Numbered from the stretch's first letter, positions 1 to 7,404 are shown. The stretch: DNA of 15,290 nt from Halocafeteria seosinensis (GCA_001687465.1 LVLI01000851.1:1-15290); one strand, 5' to 3'. Numbers and translations: made by a program. The notes: generated by a model not told the origin, from the letters alone.

Positions 1-560
1 GTACAACTGCTCCCATTATTGGTATACCTCAAACCTGTATTATTAAATCACCCAATAATTATAAACCACAACCGCATTCAAGAACTTTACGTCTATTTGA
101 TGATTTCTTGTTGTCTATTCAGGGTAAAAAACCCAATGAGGTATCTAAATCTAAGCTTGATGATATCCGTAACTACCTCAACGAAAATAACTTAAGTATT
201 ACAAAACCTAATATTCAACAGTATTTAAAGGAACATAAGAAATATGACTGGTATAATCGTTTAAATAATATTTATTCTTTACTTACTGGTGAAAAACAAC
301 CACAGATTAGCGGAGTATTAAGTCTTGAAATAAAAATTAATTTTTTCCAATTGTTTACTACATTTCTTTCTAAAAAGCGTTCAAGGAAAATATTTTTTGA
401 AAGCTCATACGTTGTCTTTAAACTTCTTCAGAAGCGAGGATATGAAGATTTAGGTAGACAACTGATTCCTTTCCGGAAAAAGTATATTACTAATGACAAA
501 TTATATAAAGAACTGTGTGAAAGCCTTAACTGGACATTTTATGAAACAGTCCCTTATTAA
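1..560 (+). CDS. VLTF3-like late transcription factor, C-terminal part (partial)
   Basis: The frame is open from base 3 with no start codon needed, so the gene continues beyond the left edge; about 185 residues are visible. The pattern resembles the C-terminal region of poxvirus VLTF3/A2-like factors of giant viruses and some PLVs: an RxxRLFDDFLLxIQGK segment early on, then lysine-rich helices with a KKYDWYNRLNNIYSLLTGE stretch, an aromatic helix around FFxLFTTF, and a terminal CESLNWTFYETVPY segment where the family carries a Cys-x-x-Leu-x-Trp-x-Phe ending. VLTF3 acts as an intermediate-to-late viral transcription factor. The zinc-binding N-terminal part expected in the family would lie to the left. 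The stop codon is followed by a hairpin at 568-599. The call rests on remembered family pattern, not on a search, and an unrelated structural protein remains possible. Confidence 0.55.
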   Translation, partial: TTAPIIGIPQTCIIKSPNNYKPQPHSRTLRLFDDFLLSIQGKKPNEVSKSKLDDIRNYLNENNLSITKPNIQQYLKEHKKYDWYNRLNNIYSLLTGEKQPQISGVLSLEIKINFFQLFTTFLSKKRSRKIFFESSYVVFKLLQKRGYEDLGRQLIPFRKKYITNDKLYKELCESLNWTFYETVPY

Positions 561-567
561 CCTTTTT

Positions 568-599
568 TATTAGATTGTATTAAAGGATATAGTCTAATA
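568..599. terminator. Intergenic hairpin after the VLTF3-like gene
   Basis: TATTAGA at 568-574 is complementary to TCTAATA at 593-599. A G-U pair and one more A-T pair extend the stem to 9 bp around a 14-nt loop. It lies just after the stop at 558-560 and ends 7 bp before the penton ATG at 607. Mimivirus and its virophages end and polyadenylate transcripts at such hairpins, and the same role is inferred here. Confidence 0.4.
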
Positions 600-606
600 C
601 TTCAAA

Positions 607-1410
607 ATGACACGTCAAAGATTTAAATTAGCAATAAACTCAGAAATAGATAGAGAACCGTTTACATCACGTCATAATTTTTCTGCGTTCTTATCTCGTC
701 CCGTTGTAACTTACGGAAGAAAAATAAAATTCGGTTTGCGAAAAGCTGTTATCCCTAATTTAATGTATACCTTTCATCCAAATGACACAAGATTATGGTA
801 TTTAGTTGATACAACATTAAAATATATTGATATTTCTAGCACGCGAGTGTTCGAAAACGGTCAAGATTTAGCTGACCATCTTACTCAACTATTTAGTAAT
901 AATAGTGATAGCGGAATTACGGTTACTCTTAACAATGAAAATAAAAAACTTGTCTTTACTAATAACACTGGCGTAAACATCCGTATCGTTAGTGATTTTC
1001 TTTATGAAACTGAGGTGAATGGAACTCAATTATTTAATCACGCTAACGTCAAACTCGGTTTAATAGGCGACCTATCACAAACAAGTATTCCAAACGGTTC
1101 AAGCTTAACTCCAAGTGGAATTCCTCGGTTAGTTAACACTAGTGTTTATCATATTCTTTCAAGAGATAAAGTTTCAAACGATATTACAATAACCCCTTCT
1201 CCAAACGATAACCCTCATATTTTGGCTTCAGTTTTGGTTGACCAATCTTTCGGTGATTTGATAACTCTTCATCTAAGCGATGATGAAATATTCTTCTTTG
1301 AAATTGATGAACTATATAGAATAACTATTGAAGTAACCGACGAGCAATTTAGACCAATTGATTTAAACGGCGGTAACGTATACTTAGAATTTGAATATTC
1401 AATTATTTAA
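607..1410 (+). CDS. Probable penton/minor capsid protein (single jelly-roll)
   Basis: This is a complete 267-residue protein beginning at an ATG preceded by an A-rich leader (ttcaaa). It is rich in beta-branched residues with short alternating hydrophobic strands and has no membrane segment. The N-terminal half contains an FGLRKAVIPNLMYTF segment, where penton proteins of Polintons, PLVs and adintoviruses typically carry an 'a.iPnt.ynI' strand. The C-terminal half ends in strands around YRITIEVTDEQ and a DLNGGNVYLEFEY segment, close to the terminal strands seen in those minor capsid proteins. Penton proteins form the five-fold vertices of the icosahedral particle. The next gene encodes a pVI-like protein, as is common in these elements. 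The fold is inferred from pattern only. The major capsid protein (double jelly-roll) is not in the window, and this protein is too short to be it. Confidence 0.6.
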   Translation: MTRQRFKLAINSEIDREPFTSRHNFSAFLSRPVVTYGRKIKFGLRKAVIPNLMYTFHPNDTRLWYLVDTTLKYIDISSTRVFENGQDLADHLTQLFSNNSDSGITVTLNNENKKLVFTNNTGVNIRIVSDFLYETEVNGTQLFNHANVKLGLIGDLSQTSIPNGSSLTPSGIPRLVNTSVYHILSRDKVSNDITITPSPNDNPHILASVLVDQSFGDLITLHLSDDEIFFFEIDELYRITIEVTDEQFRPIDLNGGNVYLEFEYSII

Positions 1411-1439
1411 GTGTCTTGTTAATAAGGTTTGCTTCTAAA

Positions 1440-1451
1440 TTGTATATACAA
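1440..1451. repeat. 12-nt perfect palindrome before the pVI-like gene
   Basis: TTGTATATACAA reads the same on both strands and lies between the penton stop (1408-1410) and the pVI-like ATG (1465). It may form a small cruciform, serve as a TATA-like promoter element, or be chance in AT-rich DNA. Confidence 0.25.
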
Positions 1452-1464
1452 ACAAAAAAAAACA

Positions 1465-1830
1465 ATGGGATTCTTCTCTGGCATAAAAAAGTTTGGGAAA
1501 AAGATAGGAAAAGGTTTTAAAAAAGTTGGAAAAGGAATTCATAAAGGGATTAAATGGGGTAAAAAACAACTAGATAAAGCAAAATCCATTCCTATAGTTG
1601 GTGACGCAATTGGAGTAGCTGAAAAATACACCCCTTTAGGTACAATAGAAGCCGGAGTTGATGCGGTAGATGACGTTACTCAGGGAAATTTTGACGGGGC
1701 AATAGCAAATGCTGCTAGAGCCGGTATTCCTGGGGTCGCTCAAGCAGAATCAGCAGTAAGGGCAGGAAAAAGTTTTGCGAGAGGAGATATACGCGGGGGA
1801 ATTGATAACACGGCTCAGGCAGTTGCTTAA
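1465..1830 (+). CDS. Small basic pVI-like membrane-active virion protein
   Basis: The protein has 121 residues from the ATG at 1465. A TTG-started reading from 1429 would add 12 residues that look like translated leader, and the A-rich run just before 1465 favours the ATG. The first about 45 residues are strongly basic and amphipathic, with GFFSGIKKFGKKIGKGF followed by further GKG and KWGKK repeats. The rest is an alanine/glycine-rich, mildly acidic region with 'PIVGDAIGVAEKY' and a repeated A-A-R-A-G/V-R-A-G pattern. Adenovirus pVI and the small membrane-active proteins of adintoviruses and Polintons have similar layouts, sit inside the capsid and help breach the endosomal membrane. The position directly after the penton gene supports this. 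No enzymatic motif is visible. Other small basic core proteins (pX/mu-like DNA-condensing) are an alternative. Confidence 0.5.
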   Translation: MGFFSGIKKFGKKIGKGFKKVGKGIHKGIKWGKKQLDKAKSIPIVGDAIGVAEKYTPLGTIEAGVDAVDDVTQGNFDGAIANAARAGIPGVAQAESAVRAGKSFARGDIRGGIDNTAQAVA

Positions 1831-1861
1831 TAAAAGTAAACGAAATATTTATTTACTTTTA
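1831..1861. terminator. Bidirectional hairpin between convergent genes
   Basis: TAAAAGTAAA (1831-1840) and TTTACTTTTA (1852-1861) form a perfect 10-bp stem with an 11-nt loop. The stem begins right after the stop of the pVI-like gene (1828-1830) and overlaps the integrase stop (1859-1861). Placed between two convergent genes, it is well sited to end transcripts from both strands, as hairpin signals do in mimiviruses and virophages. Confidence 0.55.
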
Positions 1862-2806
1862 TTTTTTCTTTTTCAAATCATTAACTTCAGATGAAGGAAT
1901 CCATTCGTTGAAATCTTTACTGTGGCCAAACCATTTTACAAGACTCTCTCGTTGTCCGCTTCTAGTTCTTGTTTCTAAAACTTCATCAATTAAAAAAGTA
2001 TTCGGAACGTCAGTTTTCTGAAGCTCTTGTTGATAAAAAGTTCCGTTGATAGTTCTCCCTTGCCAATCGTTTAAACTATATCGCAGAGGCTTATCATCAA
2101 TAACTCTATGAACTTCAAAAACTTCATAGGACCAGTTCCCTAAAGCTGATTCCTTTTGAAAAGTTCCTTTCACCATTGAAATGCGAACTTTATCACCAAC
2201 TTTAAATTTCTGACTTTGCTTTGGTACTTTCTTCTGTTTCTCTGTATGTTGTTTTTTAAATGTATATGTCTCAATCGGTTTCGCTCCCGTGCTAGAATGC
2301 TTTGTATTATTATATTCCTCAACAGCTTCTGGTAAAAATTTTGTCCATTCTTCTGAGCCTTCCTCAATAAACTTTTGTTTTAACTTATTCTTAAGTGTGC
2401 GGATAACTCGTTCAACGGGGGCTGATTTACTTTCGCCAAAAGTTGAATAGTGATTTATCTTGAATTCTTTAAATAGTTCTTGAACTTTTGAATTATAAAA
2501 CTCAGCTCCTCTATCAGTCCAAACATTTGACGGAATTAAAATAGATTCATTTATAACTTCTCTAATTTTCTTCACCATTTCATCAGCTGTCTTCGTTGTT
2601 GGTTTCGCAAATACAAACCTAGAATAGACATCAATCACAACAAGAGCAAATCTATAACCATTACCAATTTTATTCGCTCCAAAATCCATTAAATCTAAAG
2701 CGTATAACTCGGCAGGCATTCCCGTTATAATCTGTTTACGCGGAAACTTCCTTTGAATTGGTTTAGTTATTTCTTTAGCTAACGTTTTTAATTCGGATTT
2801 TGACAT
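1859..2806 (-). CDS. int: Retrovirus-type (rve) integrase with C-terminal chromodomain
   Basis: The protein has 315 residues. The RNase H-fold catalytic core shows the acidic triad D38 (in ALDLMDF), D98 (in VWTDRGAEF) and E132 (in APVERVIRTLK), which joins DNA ends to the target. Spacing between the last two is 33 residues, close to the 35 usual in retroviral integrases. An SH3-like segment follows at about 200-262 (FKVGDKVRIS). A chromodomain lies at about 271-310 (FLIDEVLETR, LVKWFGHSKDFNEWIP), which in related transposons reads histone marks to steer insertion. No N-terminal HHCC zinc finger is seen: the protein starts only 37 residues before the first catalytic Asp. The ATG is 2 bp beyond the polymerase stop (2809-2811), so the two genes may share a transcript or the integrase promoter lies inside the polymerase gene. 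The frame is intact and all catalytic residues are present. Confidence 0.92.
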   Translation of the reverse strand: MSKSELKTLAKEITKPIQRKFPRKQIITGMPAELYALDLMDFGANKIGNGYRFALVVIDVYSRFVFAKPTTKTADEMVKKIREVINESILIPSNVWTDRGAEFYNSKVQELFKEFKINHYSTFGESKSAPVERVIRTLKNKLKQKFIEEGSEEWTKFLPEAVEEYNNTKHSSTGAKPIETYTFKKQHTEKQKKVPKQSQKFKVGDKVRISMVKGTFQKESALGNWSYEVFEVHRVIDDKPLRYSLNDWQGRTINGTFYQQELQKTDVPNTFLIDEVLETRTRSGQRESLVKWFGHSKDFNEWIPSSEVNDLKKKK

Positions 2807-2808
2807 AT

Positions 2809-4209
2809 CTATATTTGTTGTGTTAATTTGTAATGACCTCTAGGATAATACTTTTTATCTATCCTTCGTTCTAACTGCCAATCAGGGTTCCAAGTTCGCG
2901 TCATATCCGTTTGAATAATATCAAAACTGGTAAGTCCTACATCGGTTTGCTTGTTATTCGGTTTAATCCCAACTTTCTTAATACGCTTATTCATTTCTAA
3001 CTGTTTGCTTTCACCAGTTTCATATAATTCATCTGATAAACAATCTTTCGTAATACCTTTTGATTTTCTTGTAGAGTTAACCTCTCCATCCTTAGTTATA
3101 TATACATAATAATATTGCTTCGGTCCATAATTCAACTCTCTGACAATCAAACCACCGTTGTCTATATCGTTTGACAAACAACCAAGCCCTACATCAAACC
3201 ATTTCTTCCGATTTGTAGGATTTATCTTATTCTCAAGTTTAGGTAAATCCTTTGCATGAATATGAAGAGAATCGGTATCGGTGTAAGTAAATGAGTGTTC
3301 ATCAAGTTTAGGATTAACCGTTTCAATTGCGTCTAACATTATTCTCCTTGAGTAAGCTAAAAGAAAAGCTCCAATTTGATTTGGCTTATTGTTTGCTTTT
3401 TCCTTATTTGTGGTTGTACCGCTTAGAATAACAGTCTCACCATTATTTATTATTTTACAATCTTTGACAAAATGTTTGTCCCAGAACTCATATATATCTT
3501 TAGCACATTTACATATTTTTGTTTCATCATATATAGGTTTCTGGAGAGTCTTACCGTATAAAGAATTAAGAAAGAGTTTCGCAACAGCTCGCAAAGCAGG
3601 GTTATATTCTGGTGTACCTTTTAAAGTGTCTTGATGTTGCTTTATCTTTAAAAAGGTATCAACATATTTAGTAAACAATTTTTCTTTGTCGCTATAAATA
3701 ATTCCGTCATATATCTCTTCTATTCTGTAACCGTGCTTAATTGCGTGTTCTAAGTCAATGTGTGTATACCAACCATCGTTTATATCTTCAATATTCCAAT
3801 CAACGCCTATTCGTCGGTTGTTTTCAATTTTAGGATTTGGAATAGGTGCCACTATTAAATTTCGGTTTGTATTTGTTAATTTCGCTCTTAACATACACAA
3901 AAAACTTAGTTCTTCTTTATTGTTCAGTCTTTCTTTAATCTCCTCTTTTCTTTGATTGTTATTAAAACGTTTCCCAGCTCCAACAGGATACTGAAAATAT
4001 TTCATCGCAGTCGGGTAAAGACTTGTTACATCCGCGTTAAAAATATAATCTTCTAAGTTGTTATAAATCTCTTTCCCTTGTTCAAGTAGTTGTTCTTTTT
4101 CAGTTTCTGAGTTAGCATTTTGTTGCTTACTCCACAATTTATTGATTTCATCAAAATGTTTACTTTTGTATTCACTTACTAAAGGATAGGTTCTTCCTCC
4201 ATACGTTGA
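2809..4209 (-). CDS. polB: Protein-primed DNA polymerase B, polymerase (palm/fingers/thumb) half, frameshifted from the exonuclease half
   Basis: This is the C-terminal part of the viral replicative polymerase. The frame is open from 4209. It lacks an obvious own ATG, and the first TTG at 4137 would skip a conserved GGR motif encoded just upstream, near 4190-4200. Counting from that TTG, motif A is D36 in NADVTSLYP, motif B is KLFLNSLYG at 187-195, and motif C is YTDTDS at 285-290 with catalytic D287 and D289. A KQYYYVY segment follows, matching the KxY motif. The DxxSLYP form is typical of protein-primed family B enzymes. All catalytic residues are intact. Its reading frame is offset by one base from the exonuclease half (4172-6430), with a 38-nt overlap. 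The integrase starts 2 bp beyond its stop. Function depends on whether the frame break is real. Confidence 0.93.
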   Translation of the reverse strand, partial: STYGGRTYPLVSEYKSKHFDEINKLWSKQQNANSETEKEQLLEQGKEIYNNLEDYIFNADVTSLYPTAMKYFQYPVGAGKRFNNNQRKEEIKERLNNKEELSFLCMLRAKLTNTNRNLIVAPIPNPKIENNRRIGVDWNIEDINDGWYTHIDLEHAIKHGYRIEEIYDGIIYSDKEKLFTKYVDTFLKIKQHQDTLKGTPEYNPALRAVAKLFLNSLYGKTLQKPIYDETKICKCAKDIYEFWDKHFVKDCKIINNGETVILSGTTTNKEKANNKPNQIGAFLLAYSRRIMLDAIETVNPKLDEHSFTYTDTDSLHIHAKDLPKLENKINPTNRKKWFDVGLGCLSNDIDNGGLIVRELNYGPKQYYYVYITKDGEVNSTRKSKGITKDCLSDELYETGESKQLEMNKRIKKVGIKPNNKQTDVGLTSFDIIQTDMTRTWNPDWQLERRIDKKYYPRGHYKLTQQI

Positions 4210-6430
4210 TTAGTCGTATATCCCGAATCTTATCCTCATTATTTGGTATTTCTATTATAGAAGTTCTACCTTTAGTTGAACGGTCTTGACTAGTATCTTT
4301 AAATAATGTATACTCCCACATTTTATAACCGCAAGAAGGTAGAGTAAGATATTCTTTAGGGTCAAATTTTGCCTTTTCTAAACCTTCAATATTTTCAAAT
4401 AGTGACCAAACAGTTCTTGAATATTTATCAACTAGTTGTGATAGCCCCATTACATCAGCTTTTAAATAAGGTTCCCATTCGTCTTTATATTTATATACAT
4501 CCTCCCAACTCTTAACTTTAAAATGGTCAAAGTCTCCTTTCTGAGTATCACACTTGAAATTTTTAAGAGCATTTTTTAATGAACCACCAATATGTTGGTT
4601 AATATCCCAAAAGTGTAAATTATTATAGTCAAGGCGGAACCCAAGAATTCCTCCGTTATTATAAATTAAATTTTTAAATTCAATTCCACGCTTTGTTAAC
4701 TCACTTATAATAAAATGAAAATCAAATCTTGACCCGTTGTAAGCAATCGCATATTGAGGTTTATTATATGGAACTTCAGTTTTTACACCACCGCCTAAAT
4801 CTTTTTGTTTCTTACCTTTAACAGGAGGTATATTAATTATATAATCTATGAAACTTTCCATACAGTTTTGTCCATAGTCTTCTGAGTATCCGCTTTGAGC
4901 ATTATACAATCCCCAAGCATAAACATTTTGCTTTTGCTCGCCCGTATGAACAAACGTTTCAAAGTCAAAAGAATAGCACCTATCGCCTTCAGCTAATTCT
5001 TTTATGTTTTTATTATATTTATCGCTTGAAAACATAAACTTAACTCCTTCCTCTTTATTTTTACGATTTATATGAGTTTGTGCGTAGCTTAATATATTCG
5101 GGTTACAAATATGTCTTTCTCGTTCTTCTTTATTACGCGGAAGAGTACGATAACAATATGAACAAGTTTTATTGTTCAAATAGTTGTTCTTTGTAATAAG
5201 AACGTAATGCCCGTATTCATTTACGTCTTTTTTAGGAAGCTCATCCAACATCTCGTTACAGAGCGTTAATAATAATTCACAAGTAGTTGGAAAATTTCCT
5301 TGTGATTGGTATAGAACTTGTTTCTTAAAATTATAAACTATTAAATTTGTGTTATATTTCTCGGCTACTTTTCCTAAGTCTTGTGGAGATAATACTTGAT
5401 TCCTTGGTAAACCAACTTTATCTCTAATTGAATCACAATTTATTTTTTTCTTATCAATTAAATTATTGGCTTTTAAAAATTCTACAATACACCGAATCCC
5501 ACAGTTGTTATTTTTTGAAGGCGGGTCACTTACTTTTGCCCAACCAAAAAGACTAGGTGTAAGCGTTCTTCTTGATTTTGTATTACATCCTCCACCATTT
5601 ACGTTTAAATCCTTCCCGAATTTGAAGTCAACTTGAGTGAACATAACTTCATAGTCAAGACTTCCAAATTGATTTTTAATTTTTTCCTTCAGATAAGCTC
5701 TATCAATTAAACTAATATCTGTAAAAGTCTTATCAAGTAGCTTATAAATTTCTTTCCATATAATAGTATTATCCTCCTCCATATCAATTTGAATAGACGC
5801 TTTTACAATTATTACCATTTCAGAAAAAGTTGCTTTAAATTCATCTATTTTACTTATAATAAAATTAATAAAATCATCTAAATGAAACACTCTCTTAAAA
5901 GTAGGTTTATGAGGAGATGGATTTACTGGGTTTCTAAAAAGTGGAACACCTACGCCATCTTCTAAACCAATAATTACTTGTTTTAATTTATCTGAGGCTT
6001 CTCCAAATAGATTTCGCTTTGGCTTTTGAATTAACGGAGTGTTAAACGGAATTGTTGATGAGGTTGTTACTGGAGTAGGTTGAGGGGTTTGTTCTTGTCT
6101 TCTCTTTGCTTTGATTATCTTATCTTTCAGTTCATCAGCTAATAGCTTTGAGATTCCTCCTTGAATAAAACCCTTTTGTTTTAGTTCTTTAGCTATTTTT
6201 GTTAGCTGGTTCTTTTTGTTAGGTAATGACGATTCAATCCGATTCTTTTCTCTTTGTTCTTCTATAATGCTTTTGATTTCATCCTTCAATGGTGTCAATT
6301 TCGCTATAAGTTGGTCACTCGACAATCTTGTTACAGGTCCTTGAAGTTGTCCAAAGGACTTGAATCGCTTAGCAAAATGCTTAAGCGTTTTAACAGACAT
6401 CAATTTAATATTAGAAGTTGACACATCCAT
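4172..6430 (-). CDS. polB: Protein-primed DNA polymerase B, N-terminal extension and 3'-5' exonuclease half
   Basis: The 752-residue frame starts at an ATG preceded by AT-rich DNA with a TTATAAA-like tract. Residues 1-110 are helical and lysine-rich, with two weakly similar SAP-like stretches (about 8-45 and 74-106). Residues about 295-412 hold a candidate cysteine-protease-like domain: KNNNCGIRC with C310 and EYGHYVLI with H408, an arrangement resembling OTU/papain-like folds. A zinc knuckle follows (C423, C426, H440, C442). The exonuclease has Exo I FDFET (D489, E491), Exo II AYNGSRFDF (N565, D570) and Exo III YLKAD (Y655, D659). The frame then runs out at 4172, before motif A, after reading about 12 unrelated residues. 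In protein-primed enzymes the N-terminal extension can include the terminal protein that primes replication; here that is inference. The exonuclease assignment is firm, the protease-like domain tentative. Confidence 0.92.
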   Translation of the reverse strand: MDVSTSNIKLMSVKTLKHFAKRFKSFGQLQGPVTRLSSDQLIAKLTPLKDEIKSIIEEQREKNRIESSLPNKKNQLTKIAKELKQKGFIQGGISKLLADELKDKIIKAKRRQEQTPQPTPVTTSSTIPFNTPLIQKPKRNLFGEASDKLKQVIIGLEDGVGVPLFRNPVNPSPHKPTFKRVFHLDDFINFIISKIDEFKATFSEMVIIVKASIQIDMEEDNTIIWKEIYKLLDKTFTDISLIDRAYLKEKIKNQFGSLDYEVMFTQVDFKFGKDLNVNGGGCNTKSRRTLTPSLFGWAKVSDPPSKNNNCGIRCIVEFLKANNLIDKKKINCDSIRDKVGLPRNQVLSPQDLGKVAEKYNTNLIVYNFKKQVLYQSQGNFPTTCELLLTLCNEMLDELPKKDVNEYGHYVLITKNNYLNNKTCSYCYRTLPRNKEERERHICNPNILSYAQTHINRKNKEEGVKFMFSSDKYNKNIKELAEGDRCYSFDFETFVHTGEQKQNVYAWGLYNAQSGYSEDYGQNCMESFIDYIINIPPVKGKKQKDLGGGVKTEVPYNKPQYAIAYNGSRFDFHFIISELTKRGIEFKNLIYNNGGILGFRLDYNNLHFWDINQHIGGSLKNALKNFKCDTQKGDFDHFKVKSWEDVYKYKDEWEPYLKADVMGLSQLVDKYSRTVWSLFENIEGLEKAKFDPKEYLTLPSCGYKMWEYTLFKDTSQDRSTKGRTSIIEIPNNEDKIRDIRLINVWRKNLSFSK

Positions 6431-6619
6431 TTTATAAATGAGTATACTAATATCTTATATTTTTAAAATNTCTTTAAATAGAAATTTTCAATTTTTATTT
6501 TAATTCTAGACTCTAAGAGTTGCATTTATTCGTGTTCTTTATCTCCGGTATCTACGCTGATGCTAGATATGTCATTTTTCGATCAACAGCTATTCAGCTA
6601 CTGTAGAGGAACTGGTGGT
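6431..6619. other. Element/host junction, AT-rich, containing one N
   Basis: No gene is seen. Bases 6431-6515 are extremely AT-rich and probably hold the polymerase promoter and the element's right terminus. From about 6,530 the composition becomes that of the host. Base 6470 is an N. A short palindrome, ACTCTAAGAGT, lies at 6509-6519. Without the left end I cannot say whether any of this is a terminal inverted repeat. Confidence 0.5.
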
Positions 6620-6960
6620 TATAATTCAGGTGTTCCATCGGGTATTCTGGGACGGACACCTTTCATTTTACACCATCTTCCTGGTAAGCGGGTATTAGGA
6701 TATTCAAAATATCTGTAATGAAGAATAACGTTCTTACTAAAGCTCATTGGTGACTTACCGTCAGCTCAACGTAAGGAAGGAAAAGGCCCATTAGCTGCTA
6801 TCTCCCACAGCACTATACCAAAGCTAAAGATATTTCCTTCGCGAGAGTATGCAGGTTCCGAATGGACAGTATTACTTGGAGCTCCCATTGGAAGACCCGG
6901 TTTTGAGGATGCTTGGTGCCACCAAAAAGTGCAAAATTTATGTAGACTGATGTTGCTGAA
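6620..6960 (-). pseudogene. Decayed 3' fragment of a protein kinase gene (tyrosine-kinase-like type)
   Basis: The first piece (about 6769-6900) encodes PAYSREGNIFSFGIVLWEI followed by AANGPFPSL. This is kinase subdomain IX (normally DxxSFGxxLWE, here N replaces the key D), and upstream of it GAP stands where APE is expected. The second piece (6621-6667) encodes MKGVRPRIPDGTPEL, the 'G.RP.IP..tP' segment that precedes subdomain XI. A TGA (6766-6768) interrupts the direct reading between them. Splicing from a weak donor could join the pieces, but a TAA follows TPEL and the final CW..dP..RP block is absent. No N-lobe, HRD or DFG motif was found at 6960-7400. The fragment lies on the - strand with its missing 3' end pointing at the element about 100 bp away, so the insertion may have cut it. 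Confidence 0.65.
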
Positions 6961-7404
6961 AACGGAGGAATCAATACCTTTCTCTATATCCAATACCAAT
7001 ACCTGTCAATACACGTACAGTACAGGTTTTTGCTTCGTGGTAGATGATCTGATGAACTCGACTCCCAACCTCGCGACTGATCCCTGCACACATGTGCATA
7101 TGACAGATACTCAACGATGGGAGATAGTTCAGTTTACGCGGTAGTCCAATGCATTGTGTGCTAGCCGTTCTGACTACAGACGCTTTTGTCCCGTCTCTTA
7201 GACGGTCTCTACGTGCGGAAGCTGGCGATTGTACGCCGATGTTCCGCACGAACAAATCGATGGTATGTACTACCATATCATACTATGTAGAATGACTTGT
7301 TTCGAATGCTTCGTTGTGTCAAAGACAATTGAGCCAAGCAAGATTATAGCGAGTATAATACTTTTCGCTTGTCTGTTACCGATAGTATAGTCTAGAACAA
7401 CACA
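6961..7404. other. Gene-free stretch upstream of selenoprotein W
   Basis: Several short frames exist on both strands, but none shows a motif or plausible splice pattern that I recognise. The stretch presumably holds the promoter and 5' UTR of the selenoprotein W gene that starts at 7405. No clear TATA box or kinase remnant was found. Confidence 0.4.

Larger units (their letters stand above)
1..6530. mobile_element. Integrated Polinton/polinton-like virus element, right-hand part
   Basis: This block is AT-rich, has no introns and leaves only 2 to about 60 bp between genes, unlike the intron-split host DNA to the right. It combines a protein-primed DNA polymerase, an integrase with chromodomain, a penton-like protein, a pVI-like protein and a VLTF3-like protein. 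Polymerase plus retrovirus-type integrase plus capsid genes define Polintons/Mavericks and related adintoviruses and PLVs. The left end is outside the window. The right end lies between the polymerase start (6430) and the first host signal (about 6620), and the composition changes near 6,530. I could not identify a terminal inverted repeat or target duplication because only one end is visible. The exact end is therefore a guess, and the N at 6470 adds doubt about this junction. Confidence 0.85.

Noticed and set aside
1429-1464. TTG-started N-terminal extension of the pVI-like protein
   Set aside because: The added residues are a translated A/T-rich leader, and the ATG at 1465 follows a typical A-rich context and starts the basic amphipathic segment.
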